The position numbers were made by a program, and so were the translations under genes. From Thiomicrorhabdus sp. (lineage in GTDB: Bacteria > Pseudomonadota > Gammaproteobacteria > Thiomicrospirales > Thiomicrospiraceae): 44,490 nt of DNA. Location of the stretch: positions 1-44,490 of the forward strand of contig JALSJT010000182.1 in assembly GCA_026989175.1 (NCBI GenBank). Direction: 5' to 3'. The notes below the pieces were generated by a model. That model worked only from the letters and a program-made list of their open reading frames with translations. It did not search any database and was not told the DNA's origin. Positions 18,881 to 27,236 of this stretch are shown piece after piece (the stretch's first letter is position 1; every line of letters begins with the position of its first letter).

Positions 18881-18910
18881 GTAACGGTATAGAGTGATCT
18901 AAACCGTTAC
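18881..18910 (-). promoter_or_regulatory. Hairpin between soxZ and soxA
   Basis: GTAACGGT and ACCGTTAC pair, with an inner TAGA/TCTA stem and a 4-base loop, starting 10 bases after the soxZ stop. On the minus strand it is followed by TTTCTAATTT, a weak T tail. It may be a partial terminator or an mRNA-stabilising processing structure separating soxXYZ from soxA. The rest of the 164 bp gap shows nothing I recognise. Confidence 0.6.
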
Positions 18911-18919
18911 GATTTGGCT

Positions 18920-19231
18920 TTACTTTAATTTAAGCGTTGAACTGCCTTTTGCGCCAGTGTTATCAACAACCGCAATCGATACTTCATCGCCAGAGTTAGC
19001 TTTGACCTTAACGGAGACATATGGGTTTGCTGAAACCGCTCCAGACCATTGTGCATTAACTGCTGTTTCGCCGTTAACAGCAATTTCGACGGTCTCAATA
19101 AATTTAGCTGGGTAGGGTTTTCCAGTTTTTTTATCCATACGTAACCCAGATTCCATTGGGTGTTTAATAAGGGCTTTTACTTCAGCAACACCTGCTTTAG
19201 ATTTTCCACGCATTCTGATTTTAATAGACAT
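18920..19231 (-). CDS. soxZ: Thiosulfate-oxidation carrier subunit SoxZ
   Basis: SoxZ pairs with SoxY to form the SoxYZ carrier on which sulfur intermediates are bound in the periplasm. The 103-residue protein starts MSIKIRMRGKSKAGVAEVKALIKHPME, with VKVKANSGDEVSIAVVDNTG near the C terminus, typical of the SoxZ immunoglobulin-like fold. It has no signal peptide, as expected, since it is exported with the Tat-targeted SoxY. SD AAGGAA precedes the ATG. It follows soxY by 54 bp. Confidence 0.96.
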   Translation of the reverse strand: MSIKIRMRGKSKAGVAEVKALIKHPMESGLRMDKKTGKPYPAKFIETVEIAVNGETAVNAQWSGAVSANPYVSVKVKANSGDEVSIAVVDNTGAKGSSTLKLK

Positions 19232-19285
19232 AGTTATTCCTTTCCATAATATGTTAAGTCATTGTGTTTGTAAGCGTCTTAAGGT

Positions 19286-19753
19286 TTATCCGCCACAACC
19301 ACCGATGGTTACTTTGACTTCTTGTTCTGCTTTAAGTAGTTTCCCGTCCGCTTTTACAATAGCGACGACATTCATGGTTTGTCCAAGTTTAATTCGAGTA
19401 GAAACAAATCCAAGTGCCGCAGGTGCGAAGGTGTACTCACAGACTAAAGGCATTGGGTTTTTGCTACCAAGAATGGCAATCGATTCAACGCCACTGATGG
19501 CGGTTGCATCAACTGTAATCGGTGTAACCGCACCATTTTCAGCAATCGCAGGAGCTTTGAGCTTGATATCGCTTGATTCGGTTGTGCTGCTTGAACCAAA
19601 AATACCAGAGAGTGCATCTTCAGTAGTTTTTGAGGTAAAAGCTTTTGAGTTCCATTCGGCAAGAACAGTTGTTGGGGTTAATAAGCCAGCGTTAACTGCG
19701 ACGACGGTTGCACCCGTTGCAAGGGTGCCTTTAAGAAAAGATCTACGTTTCAT
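19286..19753 (-). CDS. soxY: Thiosulfate-oxidation carrier SoxY
   Basis: SoxY carries the sulfur substrate covalently on a cysteine near its C terminus. The 155-residue protein ends KVTIGGCGG, with Cys153 on the flexible arm. A twin-arginine signal peptide, MKRRSFLKG then a hydrophobic stretch ending near VLA (about residue 32), fits Tat export of the folded SoxYZ complex. The start has GGGAG upstream. It lies between soxX and soxZ, in the order X-Y-Z-A. Confidence 0.97.
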   Translation of the reverse strand: MKRRSFLKGTLATGATVVAVNAGLLTPTTVLAEWNSKAFTSKTTEDALSGIFGSSSTTESSDIKLKAPAIAENGAVTPITVDATAISGVESIAILGSKNPMPLVCEYTFAPAALGFVSTRIKLGQTMNVVAIVKADGKLLKAEQEVKVTIGGCGG

Positions 19754-19789
19754 AAGTGTTTAACTCCCTGTGAAGGTTTTATATTGTGT

Positions 19790-20161
19790 TTATAGTGTAT
19801 AAATATAATCAGTGATGGTGTTGATCTCACTGTCGGTTAAGATGCCATGTCTTCCAAAAGGAGGCATGATGCTATTAGGTATGGTAAGTTCAGGAACGCC
19901 CCATATTTTTTTAACCAGTTTTTGTTTATCTGGATAGCGCAATTTCATCGCAACCAATGCAGGTCCTATATTGCCAGGCATAGATCCGCCTTTGATCGCA
20001 TGACAGGCCAAACAGTTGCCCTTGGAGCGAGAAAAAGCGAGTTTTTTACCCTCTTCAATGGTTGCGGCAGAAGGCTCTGAGGCGACTGCCGTGATTGGTG
20101 TTGAAATGACGAACCCTGATATTGCAAGGGCTGTCAGTAGGTGTTTCATTTTAGAAATCAT
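19790..20161 (-). CDS. soxX: Sulfur-oxidation c-type cytochrome SoxX
   Basis: SoxX is the small cytochrome partner of SoxA. I chose the ATG at 20161, which has AGGAGGAAGG upstream and gives 123 residues starting MISKMKHLLTALAISG, a signal peptide cleaved near VASE. A longer frame to 20191 would include the ribosome binding site. The haem motif is CLACH at Cys50, Cys53, His54; Met99 in NSIMPPFG is the likely axial ligand. First gene of soxXYZA. soxB and soxCD are not in this window. Confidence 0.94.
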   Translation of the reverse strand: MISKMKHLLTALAISGFVISTPITAVASEPSAATIEEGKKLAFSRSKGNCLACHAIKGGSMPGNIGPALVAMKLRYPDKQKLVKKIWGVPELTIPNSIMPPFGRHGILTDSEINTITDYIYTL

Positions 20162-20356
20162 TATTTCCTTCCTCCTAAAAGTGTCTTTCAACCTTCCCGT
20201 TTGATTGCACTTTAGATTGCATTGGGGTTTTTATTTGAGTAACTTTTTTACCCTTTGTTTTGTAGCTTACTCAGTTGGATAATAAACGCAAGTATTTTAG
20301 CTTTCAGTAGCGATAGTATTTTTAATCACCCAACAGTATTTTCTTATATGTTTGTG

Positions 20357-21823
20357 TTAGTGATTGTTTATCTTCTTGGTTTTCAATGACTTGCTGTTTT
20401 CTTGTTCAAATCGCACTATTTGTTGTTTCAGGAATCGGTCTGCGGTTATTTTGGCTTGTTTTAATAAGTATTGGGTTCTTTTAATATTGCCAATGTTGAA
20501 TTGCGCAAGGGCTAAAAAAAAGTGCGCCTCAGCTGTTTGTTGTTGATTGGCATAGATTTCAGAGAGTTTTTTATAGGCTAGATAGCGGTAGCGTTGGCTT
20601 TTAGTATGTGTTTTTAATAGAGCAATGGCTTTTGGGGTGTTGTTTGAATGGCGTAATAAATTGACATAGCTTAGTAATACGGCGGTATTATTTGGGTAGA
20701 TATCTAGTAGATAGTCCGCTTGATGCCGTGCCGTACTTATTATTTTAGGGTCATTAATTTGGTGTTTTACGAGGGTTCGTAATAATAAGGTTGTATAAAG
20801 CCAGTGGTTGGGGTTCTGTTCGACCAGCGTTTGTAAGCAGGTGAGGTCAGAAAGAGGAAGTGGGTTATGGGTGTTTAATGCCTGTAGATTTTTTTGATAG
20901 CAAGCGATGGCAGGGGTGTTTTTTTGAGTAAGCAGGGGGGGGGATTGTTGTGCGCCTTGAGTCTTTAGTTTTAGTTGAATCAGTGCGAACTGGTTATTGG
21001 CTTGTTTGGGGTGTCGTGCGGGGAGTGTTTGTGCTCGATTTTCAGACTCAGCAATCCGACGCTCTGTGACAGGGTGTGACCGTAAGATTTCAGGAGTTTT
21101 AAAGGTGTTGTTTTGCTCCTTTTTGGCGAGTCGCGCAAAAAAGTCGCCCATTGCATGTGGATCATAGCCCGATTGGCTTAGAAACTGAATGCCAATATGA
21201 TCGGCCTCCGACTCGTGCAGTCGAGAGTTTTTGAGCTGTTTTTCAATATCAAGACTCAAACCAGCTAGTAGTGTTGGGTAGACCGCGGAGCTGTCATACA
21301 TGCCAATTAAAGCAGCGGCGAGTAGGGTGGCGATGGTGTTTAAATTACTCTGCTTACTATTAACTTCATGTCCGCGGGAGAGGTGGTTTTGGGTCACATG
21401 CGCAATTTCATGAGCAATAACCGCGGCTAACTCATCTTCATTTTTAGCTGCTAAAATCAGACCGGTATGAATTCCGATAATACCATTCGGGCCTGCAAAG
21501 GCATTGATACTGAGATCGTCAATCACGTAAAACTTAAATTGACGTGATTCACCGGTCTGGCTTGCCATTTCATGACCAATTTTACGAATATAGGTCACCA
21601 CATCAGGATCATAGTTTAGATTATATTGTGTATGTAGCGCGGTATTGAACGCACGGCCGAGGTCTTGCTCAACTTCGACATTGTACGCAATTAAGTCCGA
21701 TGAACCTAAGTCTGGTAGCTTGGCAGCATAGGCAGTCAGCGCAGGGGTTAATAGCACCAATATCAATAGGAGATGGTAAAATGGTGCGCTTAGTTTTTTT
21801 ACAATACCGTGTCGATGATTCAT
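20357..21823 (-). CDS. bepA: Periplasmic M48 metalloprotease with TPR domain, BepA-like
   Basis: BepA degrades or matures outer membrane proteins such as LptD at the BAM machinery. The 488-residue protein has a signal peptide (about 1-34), zinc motif HEIAH at 138-142, the third zinc ligand in the ESEADHIG motif near 205, and a C-terminal TPR-rich region from about 300. bamB is at 34365. A G9 tract (20935-20943) encodes the proline pair QSPPL in the linker before the TPR part. Its ATG lies 4 bp from the first possible start of tusA on the other strand. Confidence 0.92.
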   Translation of the reverse strand: MNHRHGIVKKLSAPFYHLLLILVLLTPALTAYAAKLPDLGSSDLIAYNVEVEQDLGRAFNTALHTQYNLNYDPDVVTYIRKIGHEMASQTGESRQFKFYVIDDLSINAFAGPNGIIGIHTGLILAAKNEDELAAVIAHEIAHVTQNHLSRGHEVNSKQSNLNTIATLLAAALIGMYDSSAVYPTLLAGLSLDIEKQLKNSRLHESEADHIGIQFLSQSGYDPHAMGDFFARLAKKEQNNTFKTPEILRSHPVTERRIAESENRAQTLPARHPKQANNQFALIQLKLKTQGAQQSPPLLTQKNTPAIACYQKNLQALNTHNPLPLSDLTCLQTLVEQNPNHWLYTTLLLRTLVKHQINDPKIISTARHQADYLLDIYPNNTAVLLSYVNLLRHSNNTPKAIALLKTHTKSQRYRYLAYKKLSEIYANQQQTAEAHFFLALAQFNIGNIKRTQYLLKQAKITADRFLKQQIVRFEQENSKSLKTKKINNH

Positions 21824-21827
21824 TTGA

Positions 21828-22085
21828 GTGTTGATGCCGTGCTTTTCAAGAGTAGATGTTGTGGATATTAGAGTAGATAGTAAAGGATTGGCATGTCCGA
21901 TGCCAGTGATTAAACTTAAGAAAGCATTAACCCAGAACCCAGAACAAAAGAGCGTGTTTTTACTGGCGTTAACCGATGAGGGGGGATTGAAAGATATTCC
22001 CGCGTTTTGTCAGCAGCAAAAATTAGACTGGGTCTTGTTACAAGAGACCCCTTTTATTGAGTTTAAAGTGTGGCGCATGTCATGA
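21828..22085 (+). CDS. tusA: TusA-like sulfur carrier protein
   Basis: TusA proteins carry persulfide sulfur on the first cysteine of the CPxP motif. Here it is LACPMP, inside DIRVDSKGLACPMPVIKLKKAL, giving at most 85 residues. The start is uncertain: GTG 21828, ATG 21834 and GTG 21861 are all in frame, and the last gives 75 residues, near the typical length. Its stop is 17 bases before the dsrE2 start. In sulfur oxidisers tusA next to dsrE2 forms a cytoplasmic sulfur relay towards oxidation or Fe-S and tRNA thiolation. A G6 tract is at 21980-21985. Confidence 0.88.
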   Translation: MLMPCFSRVDVVDIRVDSKGLACPMPVIKLKKALTQNPEQKSVFLLALTDEGGLKDIPAFCQQQKLDWVLLQETPFIEFKVWRMS

Positions 22086-22089
22086 ATGA

Positions 22090-22095
22090 GGGGGG
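22090..22095 (+). promoter_or_regulatory. G6 tract used as dsrE2 Shine-Dalgarno
   Basis: GGGGGGAGAAAAA directly before ATGAGTGA, almost the same as the argJ leader at 2848. Confidence 0.6.
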
Positions 22096-22102
22096 AGAAA
22101 AA

Positions 22103-22636
22103 ATGAGTGAATCGTTAAATGATGCGTCTTTATCAGAGCAATTAAGTATCATCCACACCAAAGGCACACTGGATTGGGCGTACCCAGTTTTTATACTCGC
22201 CAGTACTGCCGCCGCTATGGATAAGAAAGTCGAACTGTTTTTTACCTTTTACGGCTTAAACTGCCTGCTTAAAGACACCAGCGGATTAAAAGTTTCTCCG
22301 TTAGGAAACCCAGGAATGGTGATGAAAAGCCCTGTTGGCCCTGATTGGCTTAAGCGTGTGGATTGGAACAAGGCGCTTCCTGGGTTAGTTTGGACACTGC
22401 CTGGTGCGGCAAAACTGGCGACCTGGGGCTTTAAGAAACAGATGTTGCTTGAAGGGCAGGTGCCCGTAGAAGAGTTAAGAGCACTTTGTATTGAGTTGGG
22501 TGTGAGTATGACTGCTTGCCAAATGACCATTGATTTGATGGGCTATCAACAAAGCGATTTTATCGAGCCGATCTCATTTTCTGGTGCGGCGACCTATTTT
22601 GCCAATACGCCTAAAACGCAGAGTTTATTTATCTGA
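22103..22636 (+). CDS. dsrE2: DsrE2-like sulfur relay protein
   Basis: A 178-residue protein of the DsrE/DsrF/DrsH-like group. The start at ATG 22103 follows GGGGGGAGAAAAA; an in-frame GTG at 22070 would overlap tusA and is less likely. WAYPVFILASTAAAMDKKVELFFTFYGL matches the Rossmann-like N-terminal part, and MTACQMTIDLMG near the C terminus carries the conserved cysteine (Cys139), with Cys129 ten residues before. A hydrophobic middle is usual for this type. Paired with tusA, it probably passes sulfane sulfur from a persulfide donor to TusA. Confidence 0.85.
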   Translation: MSESLNDASLSEQLSIIHTKGTLDWAYPVFILASTAAAMDKKVELFFTFYGLNCLLKDTSGLKVSPLGNPGMVMKSPVGPDWLKRVDWNKALPGLVWTLPGAAKLATWGFKKQMLLEGQVPVEELRALCIELGVSMTACQMTIDLMGYQQSDFIEPISFSGAATYFANTPKTQSLFI

Positions 22637-22659
22637 CGTTTTGATAGAATAAACAAAAT

Positions 22660-22818
22660 GAGACCTTTGCACGAGAGGGGCGCGAGAGAGAAAAGAGATG
22701 AAATTTGACTGATTGAGGCGGAAAGCGCAGGGAATACCTAGGTATTCGCAAGGTTTTCAACAAAAATCAGGTATATTTCAGCCTTTTTTATCCGTGGATC
22801 CTTTCGTGCAAAGGTCTC
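22660..22818. mobile_element. Miniature inverted-repeat element, copy 3
   Basis: 159 bp, orientation B (inverse of copies 1, 2, 4, 5). It has perfect 15 bp ends GAGACCTTTGCACGA / TCGTGCAAAGGTCTC, the central palindrome GAATACCTAGGTATTC, and a perfect 5 bp duplication AAAAT (22655-22659, 22819-22823). It ends 32 bp before the pssA start. Confidence 0.96.
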
Positions 22819-22850
22819 AAAATAATTATTTTTAATAAAAAAGTGACCCT

Positions 22851-23684
22851 ATGAAACCATTTGAAAAAGGGATTTACCTCCTGCCCAACTTAATGACCAC
22901 TGCCGCGTTGTTTGCAGGGTTTTATGCCGTGATTGCTGGTATTCAAGGCAATTTTGAACTGGGCGCCATTGCTATTTTAGTTGCGATGGTCTTGGATGGT
23001 CTGGATGGACGAATTGCTCGAATGACCAACTCGTGCAGTGCGTTTGGTGCGGAATACGACAGCCTGTCAGATATGATCTCGTTTGGTTTAGCGCCTGCGT
23101 TGCTAATGTTTCAGTGGATATTGGAAGATTTTGGTAAGTTAGGGTGGTTAATCGCCTTTATTTATACCGTTGCAGCAGCGTTGCGTTTGGCGCGTTTTAA
23201 TACCCAAGTGGGCGTGGCAGATAAACGATATTTTCAAGGATTACCCAGTCCCGCCGCTGCGGGGGTTTTGGCGGCACTTATTTGGATGGTTGAAGCAAAC
23301 GAGCTAGAAAACGCAATGTTACCGATGGTCGGATTGGTGTTAACCCTTGTGGTTGGGTTAATGATGGTCAGCAATATCCGTTTTAGTTCGTTTAAAGAGC
23401 TTAATTTAAAAGGGAAAGTGCCCTTTGTCACGCTGTTAATCATTGTTTTAGTGTTTGTGGTTATCACCTTAGAGCCTCCAACGCTACTGTTTTTGATCTT
23501 CTTAACCTACACCTTATCAGGTCCTGTGGTAACGCTTGTGACCCTTAAAAAGACACGTGCACTGCGCCGACAGCAACGTGATGATGAGAAAGCGGTTGCA
23601 AATGCGATGGTGGTCGAAAAGACCAAAAAGCATCAAGAAAAAAGCAGTGAGCATAAGAACGATACCAATGGAGATAACTCATGA
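22851..23684 (+). CDS. pssA: CDP-diacylglycerol-serine O-phosphatidyltransferase PssA
   Basis: This integral membrane enzyme makes phosphatidylserine, the precursor of phosphatidylethanolamine. The CDP-alcohol phosphotransferase signature DG-x2-AR-x8-G-x3-D-x3-D runs from Asp52 to Asp74, with all aspartates present. Several hydrophobic helices follow, then a charged C-terminal tail rich in Lys, Arg and Glu (about 240-277). The 277-residue size fits the integral (B. subtilis-like) type II family rather than the E. coli PssA type. Its stop overlaps the leuA start by four bases. A miniature element lies just upstream. Confidence 0.95.
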   Translation: MKPFEKGIYLLPNLMTTAALFAGFYAVIAGIQGNFELGAIAILVAMVLDGLDGRIARMTNSCSAFGAEYDSLSDMISFGLAPALLMFQWILEDFGKLGWLIAFIYTVAAALRLARFNTQVGVADKRYFQGLPSPAAAGVLAALIWMVEANELENAMLPMVGLVLTLVVGLMMVSNIRFSSFKELNLKGKVPFVTLLIIVLVFVVITLEPPTLLFLIFLTYTLSGPVVTLVTLKKTRALRRQQRDDEKAVANAMVVEKTKKHQEKSSEHKNDTNGDNS

Positions 23685-25225
23685 AAGATCATCTAGTCAT
23701 ATTTGACACCACGCTAAGAGATGGTGAACAAAGTCCTGGTGCCTCTATGACCAAAGAGGAAAAAGTTCGGATTGCCAAGCAGCTTGAAAAATTACGGGTC
23801 GATGTTATTGAAGCGGGCTTTCCTGCCGCTAGTCAAGGCGATTTTGAATCCGTTCAGGCGGTGGCATCTGCTGTAAAAGATTCCACGGTTTGTGGGCTGG
23901 CTCGTGCGGTTGAAAAGGATATTATGCGAGCGGGCGAGGCGATTAAGCTTGCCAATGCAGGGCGCATACATACCTTTATTGCGACCTCGCCGATTCATAT
24001 GGAGAAAAAACTCCGCATGACACCCAATCAAGTGGTCGAACGTGCCGTTTGGGCGATTAAAAGAGCGCGAGACTTTACCGATGATGTCGAATTCTCTCCC
24101 GAAGATGCCGGGCGTTCTGATCTGGATTTTTTATGTCGCGTCATCGAAGCGGCGATTGATGCCGGTGCCACCACCATTAACATTCCAGACACCGTGGGCT
24201 ACAACGTGCCCAATCAATTTGGTAACTTGTTTAAAGCCTTAATTGAGCGAATTCCAAACTCAGACAAAGCCATTTTTTCCGCACATTGCCATAACGATCT
24301 AGGGTTGGCGGCCGCCAACTCTTTAGCTGCTGTGAGAAATGGTGCGCGTCAAGTGGAGTGCACCTTAAATGGCTTGGGCGAGCGCGCAGGGAATACCGCC
24401 TTAGAAGAGGTGGTGATGGCGATAAAAACCCGCCAAGATATTTTTAGCGTAGACACTCGCATTAACACCCAGGAAATTTTAGCCACTTCTCGTTTAGTCT
24501 CCAATATTACAGGTTTTGCTGTGCAACCCAATAAAGCGATTGTGGGTGCTAACGCCTTTGCGCATGAGTCTGGTATTCATCAAGATGGCGTACTCAAACA
24601 CCGTGAAACCTATGAGATTATGCGTGCCGAAGATGTTGGCTGGAGTACCAATAAAATGGTCATGGGTAAGCACTCAGGGCGCAATGCGTTTAAAACGCGC
24701 TTAGAAGAGCTCGGAATTGATTTTGAAACAGAACAAGAGCTAAACGATGCCTTTATTCGTTTTAAAGAGCTCGCCGATCGTAAACATGAAATTTATGATG
24801 AAGACCTTCAATCGCTGGTCACCGATAATAATATTCAGCGCGTTGAGAATGAGATTTACCGTTTAATCTCGTTAAAATCCTCAATGGGAACGGGCGAACC
24901 CTCGAATGCGGAAGTGGTTTTATGGATGCAAGGCGAAGAGTTAAGTGCATCCGCGAATGGTAGCGGTGTGGTAGATGCCACCTTTAAAGCGATTGAATCA
25001 CTGGTTCAATCGGGCACGACATTGGAACTTTACTCCGTAAGCAACGTTACCAACGGCACGGATTCACTTGGTGAAACAACGGTGCGCCTTGAAAAAGGCG
25101 GACGTATCGTTAATGGAATGGGGTCGGATACCGATATCGTACTTGCCTCAGCCAAAGCGTATGTAAATGCTCTAAATAAGATCGCTGGTGAACAGGTCAA
25201 AGACCACCCGCAAGCCTCTGTTTGA
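23681..25225 (+). CDS. leuA: 2-isopropylmalate synthase LeuA
   Basis: LeuA condenses acetyl-CoA with 2-ketoisovalerate, the committed step of leucine synthesis. The 514-residue protein has the catalytic loop [16 protein letters not shown] near the N terminus, metal-binding [15 protein letters not shown] near 204-218, and [13 protein letters not shown], followed by a C-terminal regulatory domain (about 390-514) expected to bind leucine. ATGA overlap with pssA indicates translational coupling, with GGAGATAA upstream. ilvD at 15438 supplies the same branch of metabolism. Confidence 0.97.
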   Translation: MKDHLVIFDTTLRDGEQSPGASMTKEEKVRIAKQLEKLRVDVIEAGFPAASQGDFESVQAVASAVKDSTVCGLARAVEKDIMRAGEAIKLANAGRIHTFIATSPIHMEKKLRMTPNQVVERAVWAIKRARDFTDDVEFSPEDAGRSDLDFLCRVIEAAIDAGATTINIPDTVGYNVPNQFGNLFKALIERIPNSDKAIFSAHCHNDLGLAAANSLAAVRNGARQVECTLNGLGERAGNTALEEVVMAIKTRQDIFSVDTRINTQEILATSRLVSNITGFAVQPNKAIVGANAFAHESGIHQDGVLKHRETYEIMRAEDVGWSTNKMVMGKHSGRNAFKTRLEELGIDFETEQELNDAFIRFKELADRKHEIYDEDLQSLVTDNNIQRVENEIYRLISLKSSMGTGEPSNAEVVLWMQGEELSASANGSGVVDATFKAIESLVQSGTTLELYSVSNVTNGTDSLGETTVRLEKGGRIVNGMGSDTDIVLASAKAYVNALNKIAGEQVKDHPQASV

Positions 25226-25239
25226 ATTTAGGAAATAGA

Positions 25240-25246
25240 GGGGGGG
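25240..25246 (+). repeat. Intergenic G7 tract with A-rich tail
   Basis: GGGGGGGAGAAAAAATT, in the 46 bp gap between leuA and holD. It is 25 bases before the holD ATG, too far to be its Shine-Dalgarno. Confidence 0.9.
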
Positions 25247-25271
25247 AGAAAAAATTAAATGAAGAATTTTT

Positions 25272-25829
25272 ATGTCTAAATTAACGTTTTCTAATGCTCT
25301 GTTTGAACAAATAGGGGGGACAAATTGGCAGCAACGGTCTGAATTTATATTTGCTTCAGTCATCTCCGAATCTCATGATGCTGTAAACGCTGAATCATCT
25401 CCTGCGTTAGAGCCTGCTCAAGCACCGATTGAAGATTCATTTGAAGAGCAGAGTGAACCCTGTATATCGAAGGGTTATTCGATTGTAGTCTTAGGCGCAG
25501 GACTCAATGAAATTTGGCAAAATGATGCACAACCCGCATGGCTACTTTGGCAAAATATCATGCAAGTATTTGAGTGGGATGAGCATCAAATTGTATTTTT
25601 TGATACCGCACACATGGTCTCAGAAGAGGTGGTCTTCTCCACCATCGAAGAGATTATTGATTTGGGGGTGGACTGGGCACTGACCATGGATGAAGCACAC
25701 GAGCTGTCCGAACAGTTGCAAGAAGGCATTCAAGTCATTTCCGTACCCGATATGGAATCTATGCTGTCTGATCCCTATGCTAAACAAACGTTCTATCACA
25801 CCGTAATATCGATCCAAAACGCTCATTAA
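25272..25829 (+). CDS. holD: Divergent DNA polymerase III psi subunit HolD-like protein
   Basis: Psi links the clamp loader to chi and single-strand binding protein. I assign this weakly conserved 185-residue protein on three visible points. The N terminus LFEQIGGTNWQQR resembles the chi-binding start of E. coli HolD. The C terminus VISVPDMESMLSDPYAKQTFYHTV has the P-x3-x-L-x-x-P-x-A-K/R pattern of HolD ends. It sits directly upstream of rimI, as holD does in E. coli. An acidic low-complexity insert (about 36-65) makes it longer than the E. coli protein. No other function is suggested by the sequence. Confidence 0.72.
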   Translation: MSKLTFSNALFEQIGGTNWQQRSEFIFASVISESHDAVNAESSPALEPAQAPIEDSFEEQSEPCISKGYSIVVLGAGLNEIWQNDAQPAWLLWQNIMQVFEWDEHQIVFFDTAHMVSEEVVFSTIEEIIDLGVDWALTMDEAHELSEQLQEGIQVISVPDMESMLSDPYAKQTFYHTVISIQNAH

Positions 25830-25832
25830 AGC

Positions 25833-26324
25833 ATGACTTGTTTTAGCGATCTATATTTAGACCTCATGCGAGACGAAGACCTACCTTGGGTCTTAGCACT
25901 CGAGCAACAGTCCTATGATTTTCCGTGGAGTCAAAAGGGTTTTGAAAACAGCCTAGAACAAGGGTTGAACTACCTGTTTTACAGCGCCGAAGGAAAAAAG
26001 CTCGGCTACTGCTGTATCTTACCGGTACTGGATGAAGCACATATCTTGAATTTCTGTGTAGCGCGCGAATATCGTGGAAAAGGTGTTGCGACAGAAGCGC
26101 TTAAAAAAGTTCTGGCAAAACTCAATGCAGGAAATTATCAATGCGCACTGCTTGAAGTAAGAGGTTCAAACGAACCCGCAATTAAGCTGTATCAAACGCT
26201 CGGTTTTCAACAAGATGGTACACGGAAAGAATATTATCGTGTTAAACAGTGGTGTGATAAACAAAAAGCCCTTATAGAGGAGCGAGAGGATGCGGTTTTG
26301 ATGTCGTTTTTGTTTTCTGAATAA
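25833..26324 (+). CDS. rimI: Ribosomal-protein-alanine N-acetyltransferase RimI
   Basis: RimI acetylates the N-terminal alanine of ribosomal protein S18. The 163-residue GNAT protein has the N-terminal segment DLPWVLALEQQSYDFPWSQKGFENSL typical of RimI, the acetyl-CoA loop REYRGKGVATEALK, and LEVRGSNEPAIKLYQTLGFQQDGTRKEYY. The C terminus is about 15 residues longer than E. coli RimI. It starts three bases after the holD stop, so the two genes are co-transcribed. Confidence 0.92.
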   Translation: MTCFSDLYLDLMRDEDLPWVLALEQQSYDFPWSQKGFENSLEQGLNYLFYSAEGKKLGYCCILPVLDEAHILNFCVAREYRGKGVATEALKKVLAKLNAGNYQCALLEVRGSNEPAIKLYQTLGFQQDGTRKEYYRVKQWCDKQKALIEEREDAVLMSFLFSE

Positions 26325-26362
26325 GGGGGGAGGAAAAAATTAAACGGTTTAATCTTTCCCCC
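26325..26362. terminator. Hairpin between convergent rimI and suhB
   Basis: GGGGGGAGGAAAAAATTAAA pairs imperfectly with TTTAATCTTTCCCCC across a 3-base loop. It begins one base after the rimI stop, and its left arm is itself a G6 tract with an A-rich tail. Confidence 0.6.
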
Positions 26363-26388
26363 ACTCTCTCTTTTGTGAACAAAGAAAT

Positions 26389-27207
26389 TTAAGTGCGTAA
26401 CTCCGTTGGAATAGTTTTTGTCAGGATTTGTGCCATCTCTTTGTAGAGTTTTGGGTTGGCGGTTAAGATGTTGCCACTGGTGAGGTAATCTTCTCCCCCT
26501 CTAAAGTCGGTGGCAAGTCCTCCCGCTTCTTGTACCAACAGTGCGCCCGCCGCAATATCCCAAGGTTTTAGGTTAAATTCCCAATAGCCGTCTACCCGGC
26601 CACAAGCGACATAGGCTAAATCAAGCGCGGCAGAGCCTGCTCGGCGAACCCCTGCGGTTGAAGTCATGAAGGATTTTAAGCTCGCCATATAGCTGTCTAG
26701 GTAGCTGAAATCATGGTAAGGGAATCCGGTTGCCAGTAGGGCGTTGTCGAGTGTTTTTTGTTGGCTGGTGCGGATACGTTGGTTGTTTAAAAACGCTCCA
26801 CGCCCTCGGCTGGCAGTAAACATTTCGTCGCGTACAGGGTCAAAAATCACGGCATGGGTGAGTTTGCCTTTCTCTTTGATGGCGATGGAGACGCAGAATT
26901 GTGGAAATTGGTGTAAGAAATTGGTGGTTCCATCCAGTGGGTCAATGATCCATTCCACATCCGATAGACCGTATTTGGTTTTTTTAGCCTTTTTAATACC
27001 GCTCTCTTCCGCTAAAATAGCGTGTTCGGGGTAGTACTTTTGAATGGTTTTAATAATGGTATTTTCGGCTTCTTTGTCGACTTCGCTGACGTAATCGTTT
27101 TTGCCTTTGTGTTCGATATTTAGTTGGTCGATTCGTGTGTAGTGATGCATAATGTTACCACCTGCCGCACGGGCGGCCATGGTGGCGATATTGAGAAGTG
27201 GGTGCAT
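26389..27207 (-). CDS. suhB: Inositol-1-monophosphatase family protein SuhB
   Basis: SuhB hydrolyses inositol phosphates and in E. coli also joins the rRNA antitermination complex. The 272-residue protein shows the metal-binding motifs of the family: EESG near 68, DPLDGTTNF near 89-97, and WDIAAGALLVQEAGG near 216-230. Length is close to the usual 267. It is convergent with rimI and divergent from trmJ; a miniature element occupies the divergent intergenic region. Confidence 0.93.
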   Translation of the reverse strand: MHPLLNIATMAARAAGGNIMHHYTRIDQLNIEHKGKNDYVSEVDKEAENTIIKTIQKYYPEHAILAEESGIKKAKKTKYGLSDVEWIIDPLDGTTNFLHQFPQFCVSIAIKEKGKLTHAVIFDPVRDEMFTASRGRGAFLNNQRIRTSQQKTLDNALLATGFPYHDFSYLDSYMASLKSFMTSTAGVRRAGSAALDLAYVACGRVDGYWEFNLKPWDIAAGALLVQEAGGLATDFRGGEDYLTSGNILTANPKLYKEMAQILTKTIPTELRT

Positions 27208-27236
27208 TTAAGCGTTCCTTAAAAATAAAATTTAGA

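Noticed and set aside
20192-20356. A sox promoter upstream of soxX
   Set aside because: The 165 bp region must hold one, but I found no pair of -35 and -10 elements convincing enough to place it.
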